Source of the DNA: Bacillota bacterium
GTDB taxonomy: Bacteria > Bacillota > Clostridia > Christensenellales > UMGS416
Assembly: GCA_023410875.1 (NCBI GenBank)
Contig: JAEYPH010000115.1
Span: 1-64,000, forward strand
Length of the DNA: 64,000 nucleotides
Reading direction: 5' to 3'
Both the position numbers and the translations under genes were made by a program. This document shows, one piece after another, positions 8,262 through 16,835 of this stretch; position 1 is the first letter of the stretch, and each line of letters begins with the position of its first letter. The notes under the pieces are model-generated. The model was not told the origin of the DNA and made no database searches. It worked only from the letters and a program-made list of their open reading frames with translations.

Positions 8262-8564
8262 ATGTCGATCATGGAAACCATCGAGGCCGCCGAGCAGCAG
8301 GCCGAGCAGCTTCGCCGGGAGGCCCGAATTGAGGCCCGCGAAAAGCTGCAAGCCGCCCAGGCGCAAGGACGCGCCCAGGCTGACCGGCGCATAGCCCAGG
8401 CCAAGGAGACCGCCAAGCAGATCATAACCGACGCGCAGGAGCTGGCTCGCCGCCAGGTTGAGCAGGAATTGGCCCAACAAGAGGAGCGCCAGCGTCAGCT
8501 GCTGCAGGACCGGGCAAAGCTGCCGGACGCCGTGCGGACAATCGTCGAGGAGGCACTGCGCTGA
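8262..8564 (+). CDS. ntpF: V/A-type ATPase peripheral-stalk subunit (NtpF/AhaH type)
   Basis: A 100-residue, almost wholly alpha-helical, Ala/Gln/Glu/Arg-rich coiled-coil protein at the head of the ATPase operon. This is the place and character of the E. hirae NtpF (subunit G/H) stalk protein. It would pair with subunit E to form the peripheral stalk. Two ATGs are possible (8256, 8262); I prefer 8262 because the GGTGG site then has workable spacing. The assignment rests on position and composition rather than a catalytic motif. The next gene starts one base after the stop. Confidence 0.8.
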   Translation: MSIMETIEAAEQQAEQLRREARIEAREKLQAAQAQGRAQADRRIAQAKETAKQIITDAQELARRQVEQELAQQEERQRQLLQDRAKLPDAVRTIVEEALR

Positions 8565-8565
8565 C

Positions 8566-10437
8566 ATGCTGATCCCCATGCGAAAGGCTACGCTGATTGC
8601 GCTCAAGCAGGACAGGGAACGGCTGCTGCTGGCCCTGCAGCGCTGCGGAGAGCTCATGGTCATACAACCCGACAACGGCCAGGCCGTGGATTGCGGCGTC
8701 ACTCGGGAGGACGAGGTTCAGCGGATCGGTTCGGTTCTTGCGTTCCTTGCCCGCTATGAGAAGAAAAAGCAACTGTTTGCTCCCCGCGCCAGCATCCGCT
8801 ATGACCAGCTGATTCAGGAAGAACAGGAATCCTCTGCCCTGACTGCCGAGGCCGAGCTTATCGCCCAGCAGATGCAGGCGGCCCGTGCCGACGCCGCCGC
8901 CCGGGAGACACAGGCGCAAGCGCTGCAGCCCTGGGAGGCATTGGATGTCGCGCTGGAGAACATCCGCTCCACCGCCCACACGCGCTGCTTTGCCGGATAT
9001 GTGCCCGAGGCGCAGCTGGATGGCCTGCGCGCCGCGCTGGAGCAGGCCGGCGCCCGGCTGCAGGCGCTGGGCAGCGGCAGCGAGGGCACTGCCGTGTTCG
9101 TGCTGTGCCACCGTGACGACGATGCCGCGACGCGCGAATGCCTCAAGGCATCGGGCTTTACGGAGGCGGTCTTCCCCCGGCTGAAGGGCACGCCCGCACA
9201 GGCACGCTCGGCGCTGCTGCAAGAGGCGCAAAATGCCAGAGATCTGGCCGAAGACCTGGAGAAACAGGCCGCGGCCCTCAGCTTGCGTCAGCACGAGGTC
9301 AAGGCGCTCTTTGAACGGCGCAAAGCCGAGCAGGAGCGCAACGCCCAGCCCGTTGTGCAAAGCAACTCCGCCTTCTGCCTGCAGGGATGGGTCAGGGCCG
9401 ACCGGCAGGACGAGGTAAGCCGGGCTGTGGCCGAGGCCGCCGGCGTGTATGAACTGCGCTTCGAGGAACCGGCCGAGGGTGAAATGCCGCCCACCGTGGT
9501 GCACAACGCGCAACTGGTTACGCCTTTTGAAGCCGTGACCGATCTATACTCCCGCCCCCACCCCTTTGGCTATGACCCCAATACCGCCATGGCCATCTTC
9601 TACTTTATCTTCTTCGGCATGATGATGTCCGACGCAGGCTATGGCATCGTGACGACGCTGCTGCTGTTCGTGTATCAGCGGCTGCTCAAGCCCCGCGGCA
9701 CCATGGGCAAGCTCGTGGGCGTGCTGCTGTTCGGTTCCATCTCCACGATCCTGTGGGGCTTTGCCTTCGGCGGGCTGTTTGGGCTCTCGCTGCCGCCATT
9801 GCTGTTCAACCCTATGAATGAGCCTTTAACGATGCTGTTGCTGTGCTATGGGTTGGGTGTCGTTCACCTGTTCGCCGGCATGTGCATCAAGATGAGGCTG
9901 CTGTTCAAGGCCGGGGATTGGCAGGGCGCCGTGTTCGACCAGTTGAGCTGGATGGTGCTGATCTGCGGATGCATCCTGCTGGCACTGCCGGCCACCAGCG
10001 CCGTGGGCAAAGTGCTGGCCATTGCCGGCGCGGCCACGATCCTGCTGATGGCGGGCCGCGACAAGAAGAACATCTTCGCCCGCCTGTCCGGCGGCCTGAT
10101 GTCCCTCTACGGCATCACCAGCTACTTAAGCGACATCCTGTCCTACTCGCGCATCTTCGCGCTGGGCCTGGCCACCGGCGTCATCGGCATGGTCATCAAC
10201 ACCATTGCCGGCATGCTGACCCAGGGCGGCGGCGTGGTGGGCGCGCTGGGCTTCGTCGCGGCCATATTCGTGCTGGCTGGCGGCCACCTTTTCAACATCG
10301 TCATCAACATGCTGGGCGCCTTCGTGCACACGGCGCGCCTGCAATACATCGAGTTTTACGGCAAATTCTATGAGGCCGGCGGCACGGAATTCAAACCGCT
10401 GGCCATACGGCCCAAATACCTGGACGTTGTGCGCTAA
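8566..10437 (+). CDS. ntpI: V-type ATPase subunit I (membrane stator, subunit a)
   Basis: A 623-residue subunit that forms the ion half-channels beside the K ring. The first half (to about 330) is cytoplasmic, helical and coiled. The second half has about seven or eight membrane helices, beginning near ATAIFYFIFFGMMMSDAGYG. The conserved SYSRIFALGLATGVIG helix and the FVHTARLQYIEFYGKF segment each supply an Arg of the kind known to face the K-ring carboxylate. The frame is open upstream, but the ATG at 8566 (MLIPMRKATL), one base after the preceding stop, gives the normal N-terminus; 8578 is an alternative. Confidence 0.94.
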   Translation: MLIPMRKATLIALKQDRERLLLALQRCGELMVIQPDNGQAVDCGVTREDEVQRIGSVLAFLARYEKKKQLFAPRASIRYDQLIQEEQESSALTAEAELIAQQMQAARADAAARETQAQALQPWEALDVALENIRSTAHTRCFAGYVPEAQLDGLRAALEQAGARLQALGSGSEGTAVFVLCHRDDDAATRECLKASGFTEAVFPRLKGTPAQARSALLQEAQNARDLAEDLEKQAAALSLRQHEVKALFERRKAEQERNAQPVVQSNSAFCLQGWVRADRQDEVSRAVAEAAGVYELRFEEPAEGEMPPTVVHNAQLVTPFEAVTDLYSRPHPFGYDPNTAMAIFYFIFFGMMMSDAGYGIVTTLLLFVYQRLLKPRGTMGKLVGVLLFGSISTILWGFAFGGLFGLSLPPLLFNPMNEPLTMLLLCYGLGVVHLFAGMCIKMRLLFKAGDWQGAVFDQLSWMVLICGCILLALPATSAVGKVLAIAGAATILLMAGRDKKNIFARLSGGLMSLYGITSYLSDILSYSRIFALGLATGVIGMVINTIAGMLTQGGGVVGALGFVAAIFVLAGGHLFNIVINMLGAFVHTARLQYIEFYGKFYEAGGTEFKPLAIRPKYLDVVR

Positions 10438-10502
10438 GCGCATTACCTAAGACCTATAATGCGATAGCGCATTGGGATAAAGAACACACAGGAGGAAAAC
10501 AA

Positions 10503-10979
10503 ATGTTCACCATCGGGCATGCTCTGGCGCTGCTGGGCGCCGCACTCGCCGCCGGCCTGGCCGGCATCGGTTCCGCAAGGGGCGTGGGCCTCGCCGGCGA
10601 AGCCGCGGCCGGCGTCGTCAGCGAGGACCCCAACAAATTCGGCTCCTGCCTGGTGCTGCAGGCGCTGCCCGGCACCCAGGGCGTATACGGACTGCTGATC
10701 GCGTTCATGATCATCATGAACACCGGCCTGCTGGGCGGCGCGCCCAAGGATATGTCCCTGTGGCAGGGTCTGTCCTTCGTCGCGGCCAGCCTGCCGATCG
10801 CCTTCGGCGGCTATTTCTCGGCAATCGCCCAGGGCCGCACGGCGGCCACCGGCATCGGCCTTGTGGCCAAGCGCCCGGAGGAATCGGGCAAGGCCATCAT
10901 CATGGCCGTCATGGTGGAAACCTACGCCGTGCTGGCTCTGCTGATCTCTCTGCTGATGGTCACCGGCATCAAGCTGTGA
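10503..10979 (+). CDS. ntpK: V-type ATPase subunit K (rotor proteolipid) with a complete Na+ site
   Basis: A 158-residue double-hairpin proteolipid with four helices. It aligns easily with E. hirae NtpK, whose Na+ is bound by Leu61, Thr64, Gln65, Gln110 and Glu139. Here the same ligands appear as LPGTQG (Leu55, Thr58, Gln59), AIAQGR (Gln110) and MVETYA (Glu139). This conserved set is what separates Na+-type from H+-type K rings, so the sequence supports a Na+-coupled enzyme. It is preceded by an AGGAGG site. Confidence 0.95.
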   Translation: MFTIGHALALLGAALAAGLAGIGSARGVGLAGEAAAGVVSEDPNKFGSCLVLQALPGTQGVYGLLIAFMIIMNTGLLGGAPKDMSLWQGLSFVAASLPIAFGGYFSAIAQGRTAATGIGLVAKRPEESGKAIIMAVMVETYAVLALLISLLMVTGIKL

Positions 10980-11015
10980 GCGACGGGACATATTCAATGG
11001 AGAGGCGGCAACCCG

Positions 11016-11624
11016 ATGAGCGTTGACAAGATTATCGACAAGATTCTGGCCGACGCCCGGTCCGACGCGCAGGACGCGCTGGCACAGGCGCAGCAACGCG
11101 CGGCGGAGTTGGCAGCTGAGCTGGAAAAGGAGACCGACATACGCGTGGAGCGGATACTGGCGCAGGCGCAAAGCGACGCAGCCGAGGCTCATCGAAGCCA
11201 ACGGCTGGTCGCCGAGCTGGAAAGGCGCAAGCGGGCGCTGGCGCTGCGGCGCGAGGTGCTGGACGAGGCCTTTTCGCAAGCCCTGATGCAGCTCAACACG
11301 CGCAGCGGCCAAGCCTGGGAAGACATGATCACCGCCACCGTGCTGCGCGCGGCGCAAGCCGGCGAAGAGCGGCTGCGGGTGCCCGCTGCCGACCGGCCCG
11401 CGTATGAGGCCGGCCTGCTGCAACGGCTCAACCAGGCGCTGGCTGCGGCGGGCAAACCCGGCGCGCTGACGCTGGACCAGCAGAACGCGCACTTCGCCCA
11501 CGGTGTGGCGCTGATCGGCGACACCTGTGACGTGGATGGCTCCACCGAGGCGCTGCTGCACGAGGCCCGCGCCCGCTGCGAAGGCCGGGTCGCCGAGCTG
11601 CTGTTCGGCGGCCGGGAAGGGTGA
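11016..11624 (+). CDS. ntpE: V-type ATPase subunit E (peripheral stalk)
   Basis: A 202-residue protein with a long N-terminal helix rich in Ala/Gln/Glu (about residues 1-105) and a globular C-terminal part ending in EARARCEGRVAELLFG. This is the layout of the V/A-ATPase E subunit, which partners the small stalk subunit and grips the A/B head. The ribosome site is GGAGAGG. The stop overlaps a possible GTG start of ntpC. Sequence conservation in this family is low, so the call leans on operon position and length. Confidence 0.9.
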   Translation: MSVDKIIDKILADARSDAQDALAQAQQRAAELAAELEKETDIRVERILAQAQSDAAEAHRSQRLVAELERRKRALALRREVLDEAFSQALMQLNTRSGQAWEDMITATVLRAAQAGEERLRVPAADRPAYEAGLLQRLNQALAAAGKPGALTLDQQNAHFAHGVALIGDTCDVDGSTEALLHEARARCEGRVAELLFGGREG

Positions 11625-11629
11625 TCGCC

Positions 11630-12601
11630 ATGGCGCAGCGCAGCATCCCCTATGCGGTGGCGCGCATCCGCGCGTTGGAAAACCGGCTGTTGGACACGCA
11701 GACGCTGGCACGGCTGCGGGACGCCGACCGGACGGACGCGCTCAAACTGCTTCTGGAAACCGGCTATGGCCAGGGCGCTGCCGCGGAAGACGCGGAAGCG
11801 GCCATCGCTGCGGAGCTTCTGACAGCACGCCGCCTGGTGCGCGAGGTGTCGCCGGACCCGGAAGTGACCGGGCTGTTCCTGTTGGGCATCGACGCGCGCA
11901 ACCTGAAGACCCTGCTCAAGGCGCGGCTGCTGAACCAGCCGGCCGAGGGTCTGCTGGGCGAGGGCGGTATGTTCCCCCTGGAAACGCTGAAGCGCGCGGT
12001 GGCGGACAAGGATTATCGCGATCTGCCCGGCGAATTCTCGCGGGAATTGAACGCCGTGGAGCGCCGTCTGGCCATGGAGGCTGACCCTCAGATGCTCAGC
12101 GCAGCCGTGGACCGGGCGACCTTTGCCTACATCGACGCCGTGACCCGGCGCAGCGGTGACCCCTTCGCCCGCGCCTATTTCGCGGCGCAGGCGGATTTCC
12201 TGAATGTGCGCAGCCTGCTGCGGGCCCGCGCGCTGGGCTGGGACGCCGAGCGCCTTCGGCGCATGCTGCTCAGCGCCGGGGACATCAGCCTTGACGCGCT
12301 GGCCGATGCGCTGCACCAGCCCGACGACCAGCTGTCCAAGCGACTGGCCTCGGGCGCCAATGGCCGGGCCATCGGCGCGGCGCTGGAAGAATACGCCGCC
12401 TGCGGATCGCCGGCCGGCCTGGAGCGCAGCATGGACGCGACTCTGATGGCCCTGGCGCGCTCGGCCAAGGCGCAAAGCTTTTCCTCTGGCCCGGTGATCG
12501 GTTATCTGCTGGGCCGGGAGGCCGAGGCCAAAGCCCTTCGCCTGATCTTCGCGGCCAAGCAGGCCGGCCGGGAGGCCAGCCTGCCGGAACTCTACAGCTA
12601 G
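11630..12601 (+). CDS. ntpC: V-type ATPase subunit C (central-axis cap, subunit d type)
   Basis: A 323-residue, soluble helical protein matching the NtpC/AtpC family that docks the central shaft on the K ring. Its N-terminus (SIPYAVARIRALENRLLD) is typical. An upstream GTG at 11621 overlaps the ntpE stop, but the ATG at 11630 has better spacing from the GGGAAGGG site. The C-terminus PVIGYLLGREAEAKALRLIF is the well-conserved family block. Confidence 0.93.
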   Translation: MAQRSIPYAVARIRALENRLLDTQTLARLRDADRTDALKLLLETGYGQGAAAEDAEAAIAAELLTARRLVREVSPDPEVTGLFLLGIDARNLKTLLKARLLNQPAEGLLGEGGMFPLETLKRAVADKDYRDLPGEFSRELNAVERRLAMEADPQMLSAAVDRATFAYIDAVTRRSGDPFARAYFAAQADFLNVRSLLRARALGWDAERLRRMLLSAGDISLDALADALHQPDDQLSKRLASGANGRAIGAALEEYAACGSPAGLERSMDATLMALARSAKAQSFSSGPVIGYLLGREAEAKALRLIFAAKQAGREASLPELYS

Positions 12602-12620
12602 GCAAAGGCGGTATAAATTC

Positions 12621-12947
12621 ATGAAGCAAAAAATAGCCGTCATCGGCGACCCCGACTCCGTGCTGCTCTTCAAGGCGCTGGGCATCGAGGTGCACCCGGT
12701 GCGCAGCGCGGCAGCGGCCGAAAGGGCCATTCACAAGCTGGCCCAGTCGGAGTATGCCGTCATCTATATCACCGAGCCCATGGCGCAGGCGGCCGGCGAG
12801 GCAGTGGCGCGGTATCGCACGGCACTCTTTCCGGCGATCATTCCCATTCCCGACAGCAACGGGACCATCGGCCTGGGCATGGCCGGCATCAGGGCCAACG
12901 TGGAAAAGGCCATAGGCTCTGACATCCTATTCGGGGAAGAAAGGTAG
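12621..12947 (+). CDS. ntpG: V-type ATPase subunit F (E. hirae NtpG)
   Basis: A 108-residue Rossmann-like small subunit of the central shaft. The family pattern is visible: KIAVIGDPDSVLLFKALG at the N-terminus, the central EYAVIYITEPMA strand-turn and the PAIIPIPDSNG segment. It lies between ntpC and ntpA, as in E. hirae, with 5 bases to ntpA. Confidence 0.93.
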   Translation: MKQKIAVIGDPDSVLLFKALGIEVHPVRSAAAAERAIHKLAQSEYAVIYITEPMAQAAGEAVARYRTALFPAIIPIPDSNGTIGLGMAGIRANVEKAIGSDILFGEER

Positions 12948-12952
12948 CGAGC

Positions 12953-14725
12953 ATGAGCGGAACCATCATCAAAGTTTCCGGCCCGCTGATTGTGGCCACC
13001 GGCATGGCGGACGTGCAGATGTACGACGTTGTGCGTGTCAGTGAGCGACGCCTGATCGGCGAGGTCATCGAGTTGCGGGGCGACCGGGCATCCATTCAGG
13101 TTTATGAAGAAACCAGCGGGCTGGGCCCCGGTGAGCCTGTGGTAACCACGGGCTCACCGCTCAGCGTGGAGCTGGGCCCGGGGCTAATCGAGAGCATTTT
13201 CGACGGCATCCAGCGCCCGCTGGAGGTCGTGCGACGGGTCACCGGGGATCGCATCACCCGCGGCATCGATGTGCCGTCCATCGACCGGGATCGTAAGTGG
13301 CGCTTTGAGCCCATGGCGCTGCTGGGTGACCTTGTAAGCGGCGGCGACGTGCTGGGCGTCGTGGCCGAGACGCCGGCGGTGCTGCACAAGATCATGGTGC
13401 CGCCGGGCATAGCCGGCGAGCTCGTTTGGCTGTTTGACGGCGAGGCCACGGTGGACGAGCCGGTGGCGCGGCTGCGCCGCGGCGACGGCAGCGAGATGGA
13501 GCTGACCATGCTGCAGCGCTGGCCGGTGCGCCGCGGGCGCCCCTACCAGCAGAAGGTCTCCCCTGGCGAGCCCATGGTCACCGGCCAGCGCGTCATCGAC
13601 TCCTTCTTCCCCATCGCCAAAGGCGGCGTGGCGGCAGTGCCCGGCCCCTTCGGCTCGGGCAAGACCGTCGTGCAGCACCAGTTGGCCAAGTGGGCCGACG
13701 CGGACATCATCGTGTACGTGGGCTGCGGCGAGCGCGGCAATGAGATGACCGACGTGCTCATGGAATTCCCCGAGCTGCACGACCCGCGCACCGGCCTGCC
13801 GCTGATGAAGCGCACGGTGCTCATCGCCAACACTTCCGACATGCCGGTGGCCGCCCGCGAGGCGTCCATCTATGTGGGCATCACGATCGCCGAGTATTTC
13901 CGCGACATGGGCTATCACGTGGCAATTATGGCCGATTCCACATCCCGCTGGGCGGAAGCGCTGCGCGAGATGAGCGGCCGCCTGGAGGAAATGCCCGGCG
14001 AGGAGGGCTACCCGGCCTATCTGGGTTCGCGCATCGCCGAGTTCTACGAGCGGGCGGGCGTGGTGCGCTGCGAAGGCAGCGAGGGCCGCGTGGGCGCCAT
14101 CACCGCCATCGGCGCCGTGTCACCGCCCGGCGGCGACATTTCCGAGCCTGTGTCCCAGGGCACGCTGCGAATCGTAAAGGTGTTCTGGGGGTTGTCGGCC
14201 AGCCTGGCTTACCGACGGCACTTCCCCGCCATCGACTGGCTGCTGAGCTACTCGCTATACAGCGAAAGGCTGCGCGATTATTACGCGTCGTCGGTGGCCG
14301 ATGATTGGCCGGAACTGGTGCAGCAGGGCATGCGCATGCTGCAGGAAGAAGCCGAGCTCAACGAGATCGTGCGCCTGGTGGGCGTGGACGCGCTCAGTGA
14401 ACAGGACCGCCTGACGCTGGAGGCTGCCCGTTCACTGCGAGAGGATTTCCTGCATCAGAACGCCTTCCATGATACCGACACCTATACATCGCTGCCCAAG
14501 CAGCATGGCATGCTCAAGACCATACTGAGCTGGCACAGCCTGTGCAGCGCCGCCAGCCGCCGGGGAGCGGCCTTCTCCAAGCTTACGGCATTGCCGGTGC
14601 TGGAGGCCATCGGGCGCATGAAATACATCCCCGAGGAGGAATTCCCGGAGAAGCTTGCGCAGATTGAGACCCAGCTGCAGGCCGAGATCCAGGCGCTTAC
14701 GGAGGGAGACGACGACGATGCTTAA
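12953..14725 (+). CDS. ntpA: V-type ATPase catalytic subunit A
   Basis: A 590-residue catalytic subunit. It has the beta-barrel start SGTIIKVSGPLIVATGM, the family-specific insertion between the barrel and the nucleotide domain, the Walker A motif GPFGSGKTVV (about residues 230-239), the GCGERGNEM segment containing the catalytic Glu, and the Walker B region LIANTSDMP. Length and motifs match V/A-type A subunits rather than F-type beta. The stop overlaps the ntpB start by 8 bases. In anaerobes such an enzyme can hydrolyse or make ATP; direction cannot be read from sequence. Confidence 0.97.
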   Translation: MSGTIIKVSGPLIVATGMADVQMYDVVRVSERRLIGEVIELRGDRASIQVYEETSGLGPGEPVVTTGSPLSVELGPGLIESIFDGIQRPLEVVRRVTGDRITRGIDVPSIDRDRKWRFEPMALLGDLVSGGDVLGVVAETPAVLHKIMVPPGIAGELVWLFDGEATVDEPVARLRRGDGSEMELTMLQRWPVRRGRPYQQKVSPGEPMVTGQRVIDSFFPIAKGGVAAVPGPFGSGKTVVQHQLAKWADADIIVYVGCGERGNEMTDVLMEFPELHDPRTGLPLMKRTVLIANTSDMPVAAREASIYVGITIAEYFRDMGYHVAIMADSTSRWAEALREMSGRLEEMPGEEGYPAYLGSRIAEFYERAGVVRCEGSEGRVGAITAIGAVSPPGGDISEPVSQGTLRIVKVFWGLSASLAYRRHFPAIDWLLSYSLYSERLRDYYASSVADDWPELVQQGMRMLQEEAELNEIVRLVGVDALSEQDRLTLEAARSLREDFLHQNAFHDTDTYTSLPKQHGMLKTILSWHSLCSAASRRGAAFSKLTALPVLEAIGRMKYIPEEEFPEKLAQIETQLQAEIQALTEGDDDDA

Positions 14726-16097
14726 GGAATATAAGACCATACGGGAGGTTGTAGGCCCGCTGATGCTCGTGGAGCAGGTGCAGGGCGTGAAATACAACGA
14801 GCTCGTGGAGATTCGCCAGGCCAACGGTGAGCGGCGAAGCGGCCGCGTGCTGGAGGTGGATGGTGACCGGGCGCTGGTGCAGCTCTTCGAGGGCTCCCAG
14901 GGCCTCAAAATCGCCGACGCCAAGGCGCGGTTCATCGGTCGGGGCATCGAGCTGGCCGTGTCGCCGGACATCCTGGGCCGCGTGTTCGACGGCATGGGCC
15001 GCCCCAAGGACGGCGGCTGCGAGATCATCGCCGAGCACTCGCTGGACATCAACGGCGAGCCGCTGAACCCCGCCTCGCGGGACTACCCCGCCGAGTTCAT
15101 ACAGACCGGCATATCGGCCATCGACGGCCTGAACACGCTGGTGCGCGGGCAGAAGCTGCCGGTGTTCACCGGCTCCGGCCTGCCCCATGCCCAGCTGGCA
15201 GCCCAGATTGCCCGCCAGGCCCGGGTGCGCGGAACCGACGAGAACTTCGCCGTGGTGTTCGCCGCCATCGGCATCACCTTCGAGGAGGCCGACTTCTTCC
15301 TGCGCGATTTCCAGCGCACGGGGGCCATCGAGCGGGCGGTGCTGTTTATCAATCTGGCCAACGACCCGGCGGTGGAGCGCATCGCCACGCCGCGCATGGC
15401 CATCACCGCCGCCGAATATCTGGCCTACGAGCAGGGCATGCACGTGTTGGTCATCCTGACAGACCTGACCAACTACGCCGAGGCGCTGCGCGAGGTGTCC
15501 GCCGCCCGCAAGGAGGTTCCGGGCCGCCGCGGCTACCCTGGGTACCTCTACACCGACCTGGCCACGCTGTATGAGCGGGCCGGCCGCATCAAGGGCCGCG
15601 CCGGCTCCATTACGCAGATCCCGATCCTGAGCATGCCCGAGGACGACAAGACCCACCCGATCCCCGACCTGACCGGTTACATCACCGAAGGGCAGATCAT
15701 ACTGAGCCGCGAGCTGAACCGCAAGGGCATCACGCCGCCGGTGGATGTGCTGCCGTCGCTCTCCCGCCTAAAGGACAAGGGCATCGGCGCGGGCAAGACC
15801 CGCGAGGACCACGCCGACACGATGAACCAGCTCTTTGCCGCCTATGCCCGCGGCAAGGAGGCCAAGGAGTTGGCGGTGATACTGGGTGAAGCGGCCTTAA
15901 GCGCTACCGACAAGCTGTACGCCAAGTTCGCCGAAGCCTTCGAACGTGAATATGTGTCCCAGGGCTATGATACCAACCGCTCCATCGAGGAAACGCTGGA
16001 CCTGGGTTGGAAGCTGCTGGGCATCCTTCCCCGCGGCGAGCTTAAGCGCATCCGCGAATCCCATCTGGACAAGTACTACCCGGCAAAGGAGGAGTAG
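14718..16097 (+). CDS. ntpB: V-type ATPase regulatory subunit B
   Basis: A 459-residue non-catalytic head subunit. The frame is open to 14655, but the ATG at 14718 (MLKEYKTIREVVGPLM) gives the family start and overlaps ntpA. As expected for B, the P-loop position is degenerate (VFTGSGLPHAQLAAQ), and EVSAARKEVPGRRGYPGYLY and IPILSMPEDDKTHPIPDLTGY are conserved. It assembles with A into the alternating hexamer. Confidence 0.97.
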   Translation: MLKEYKTIREVVGPLMLVEQVQGVKYNELVEIRQANGERRSGRVLEVDGDRALVQLFEGSQGLKIADAKARFIGRGIELAVSPDILGRVFDGMGRPKDGGCEIIAEHSLDINGEPLNPASRDYPAEFIQTGISAIDGLNTLVRGQKLPVFTGSGLPHAQLAAQIARQARVRGTDENFAVVFAAIGITFEEADFFLRDFQRTGAIERAVLFINLANDPAVERIATPRMAITAAEYLAYEQGMHVLVILTDLTNYAEALREVSAARKEVPGRRGYPGYLYTDLATLYERAGRIKGRAGSITQIPILSMPEDDKTHPIPDLTGYITEGQIILSRELNRKGITPPVDVLPSLSRLKDKGIGAGKTREDHADTMNQLFAAYARGKEAKELAVILGEAALSATDKLYAKFAEAFEREYVSQGYDTNRSIEETLDLGWKLLGILPRGELKRIRESHLDKYYPAKEE

Positions 16098-16100
16098 CCG

Positions 16101-16733
16101 ATGGCCGCTCCGATCAACCCCACGCGCATGGAGCTGACCAGGCTCAAGAGGAGGCTGGCCACGGCGGTGCGCGGGCACAAGCTGCTCAAAGACAAGCGCG
16201 ACGAGATGGTCCGCCGGTTCATGCTGCTCATTCGCCGCAACATGGAGCTGCGCGCCCAGGTGGAGCGCGCGCTGGGCGCGGCCACGGGGCGCTTTGCGCT
16301 GGCCCGCGCGCAGATGGGCGCCGAGACCGTGGAAGAGGCGCTGCTTTACCCCGCCAGGGAGGCGCTCTTCGATGTGTCCACGCAGAACATCATGAGCGTG
16401 GAGGTGCCGGTCATCGGCTTTCGCGGAGACCCGCAGGCGGCTGTGGATCTGCCCTATGGCTTCGCCTTCACCGCGGCGGAGCTGGACGGCGCTGTGGCCG
16501 ACCTGGCAGCGGCGCTGCCGCTGCTGCTGGAGCTGGCATCGGTGGAAAAGACGTGCAACCTGCTGGCCGACGAGATCGAGAAGACCCGCCGGCGCGTCAA
16601 CGCGCTGGAGTATGTGATGATCCCGGACATGCGGCAGAACGTGCGCTACATCACGATGAAGCTGGAAGAAAATGAGCGCGGCAACCTGATACGGCTCATG
16701 AAGATGAAACAGCTCATGGAAAAGAAAACTTGA
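16101..16733 (+). CDS. ntpD: V-type ATPase subunit D (central shaft)
   Basis: A 210-residue protein with long N- and C-terminal helices forming the rotating coiled-coil shaft. The N-terminus PTRMELTRLKRRLATAVRGH and the C-terminal TRRRVNALEYVMIPDM block are highly typical. It is the last gene of the nine-gene ATPase set (F-I-K-E-C-G-A-B-D), and a strong terminator follows 46 bases later. Confidence 0.95.
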   Translation: MAAPINPTRMELTRLKRRLATAVRGHKLLKDKRDEMVRRFMLLIRRNMELRAQVERALGAATGRFALARAQMGAETVEEALLYPAREALFDVSTQNIMSVEVPVIGFRGDPQAAVDLPYGFAFTAAELDGAVADLAAALPLLLELASVEKTCNLLADEIEKTRRRVNALEYVMIPDMRQNVRYITMKLEENERGNLIRLMKMKQLMEKKT

Positions 16734-16779
16734 TATCAAAGGCCAGCCTCTGAGGCCCACCGGCAATACCGAAACGTAA

Positions 16780-16822
16780 ACTGTGGCGCCAGGCCAACAG
16801 CCTGGCGCCACAGTATTTTTTT
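16780..16822 (+). terminator. Rho-independent terminator of the rnf-ntp transcription unit
   Basis: A perfect 15-bp stem (16780-16794 with 16800-16814, 5-base loop) is followed by a 7-T run at 16816-16822. It lies between the convergent ntpD and hydA genes. The T run favours the plus strand; on the minus strand the flank is only mildly T-rich. Confidence 0.92.
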
Positions 16823-16835
16823 GCCAAGGATGCTT

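Noticed and set aside
8458..8565. N-terminal extension of ntpI
   Set aside because: It overlaps the stalk-subunit gene out of frame and lacks any family similarity; the ATG at 8566 gives the standard start.
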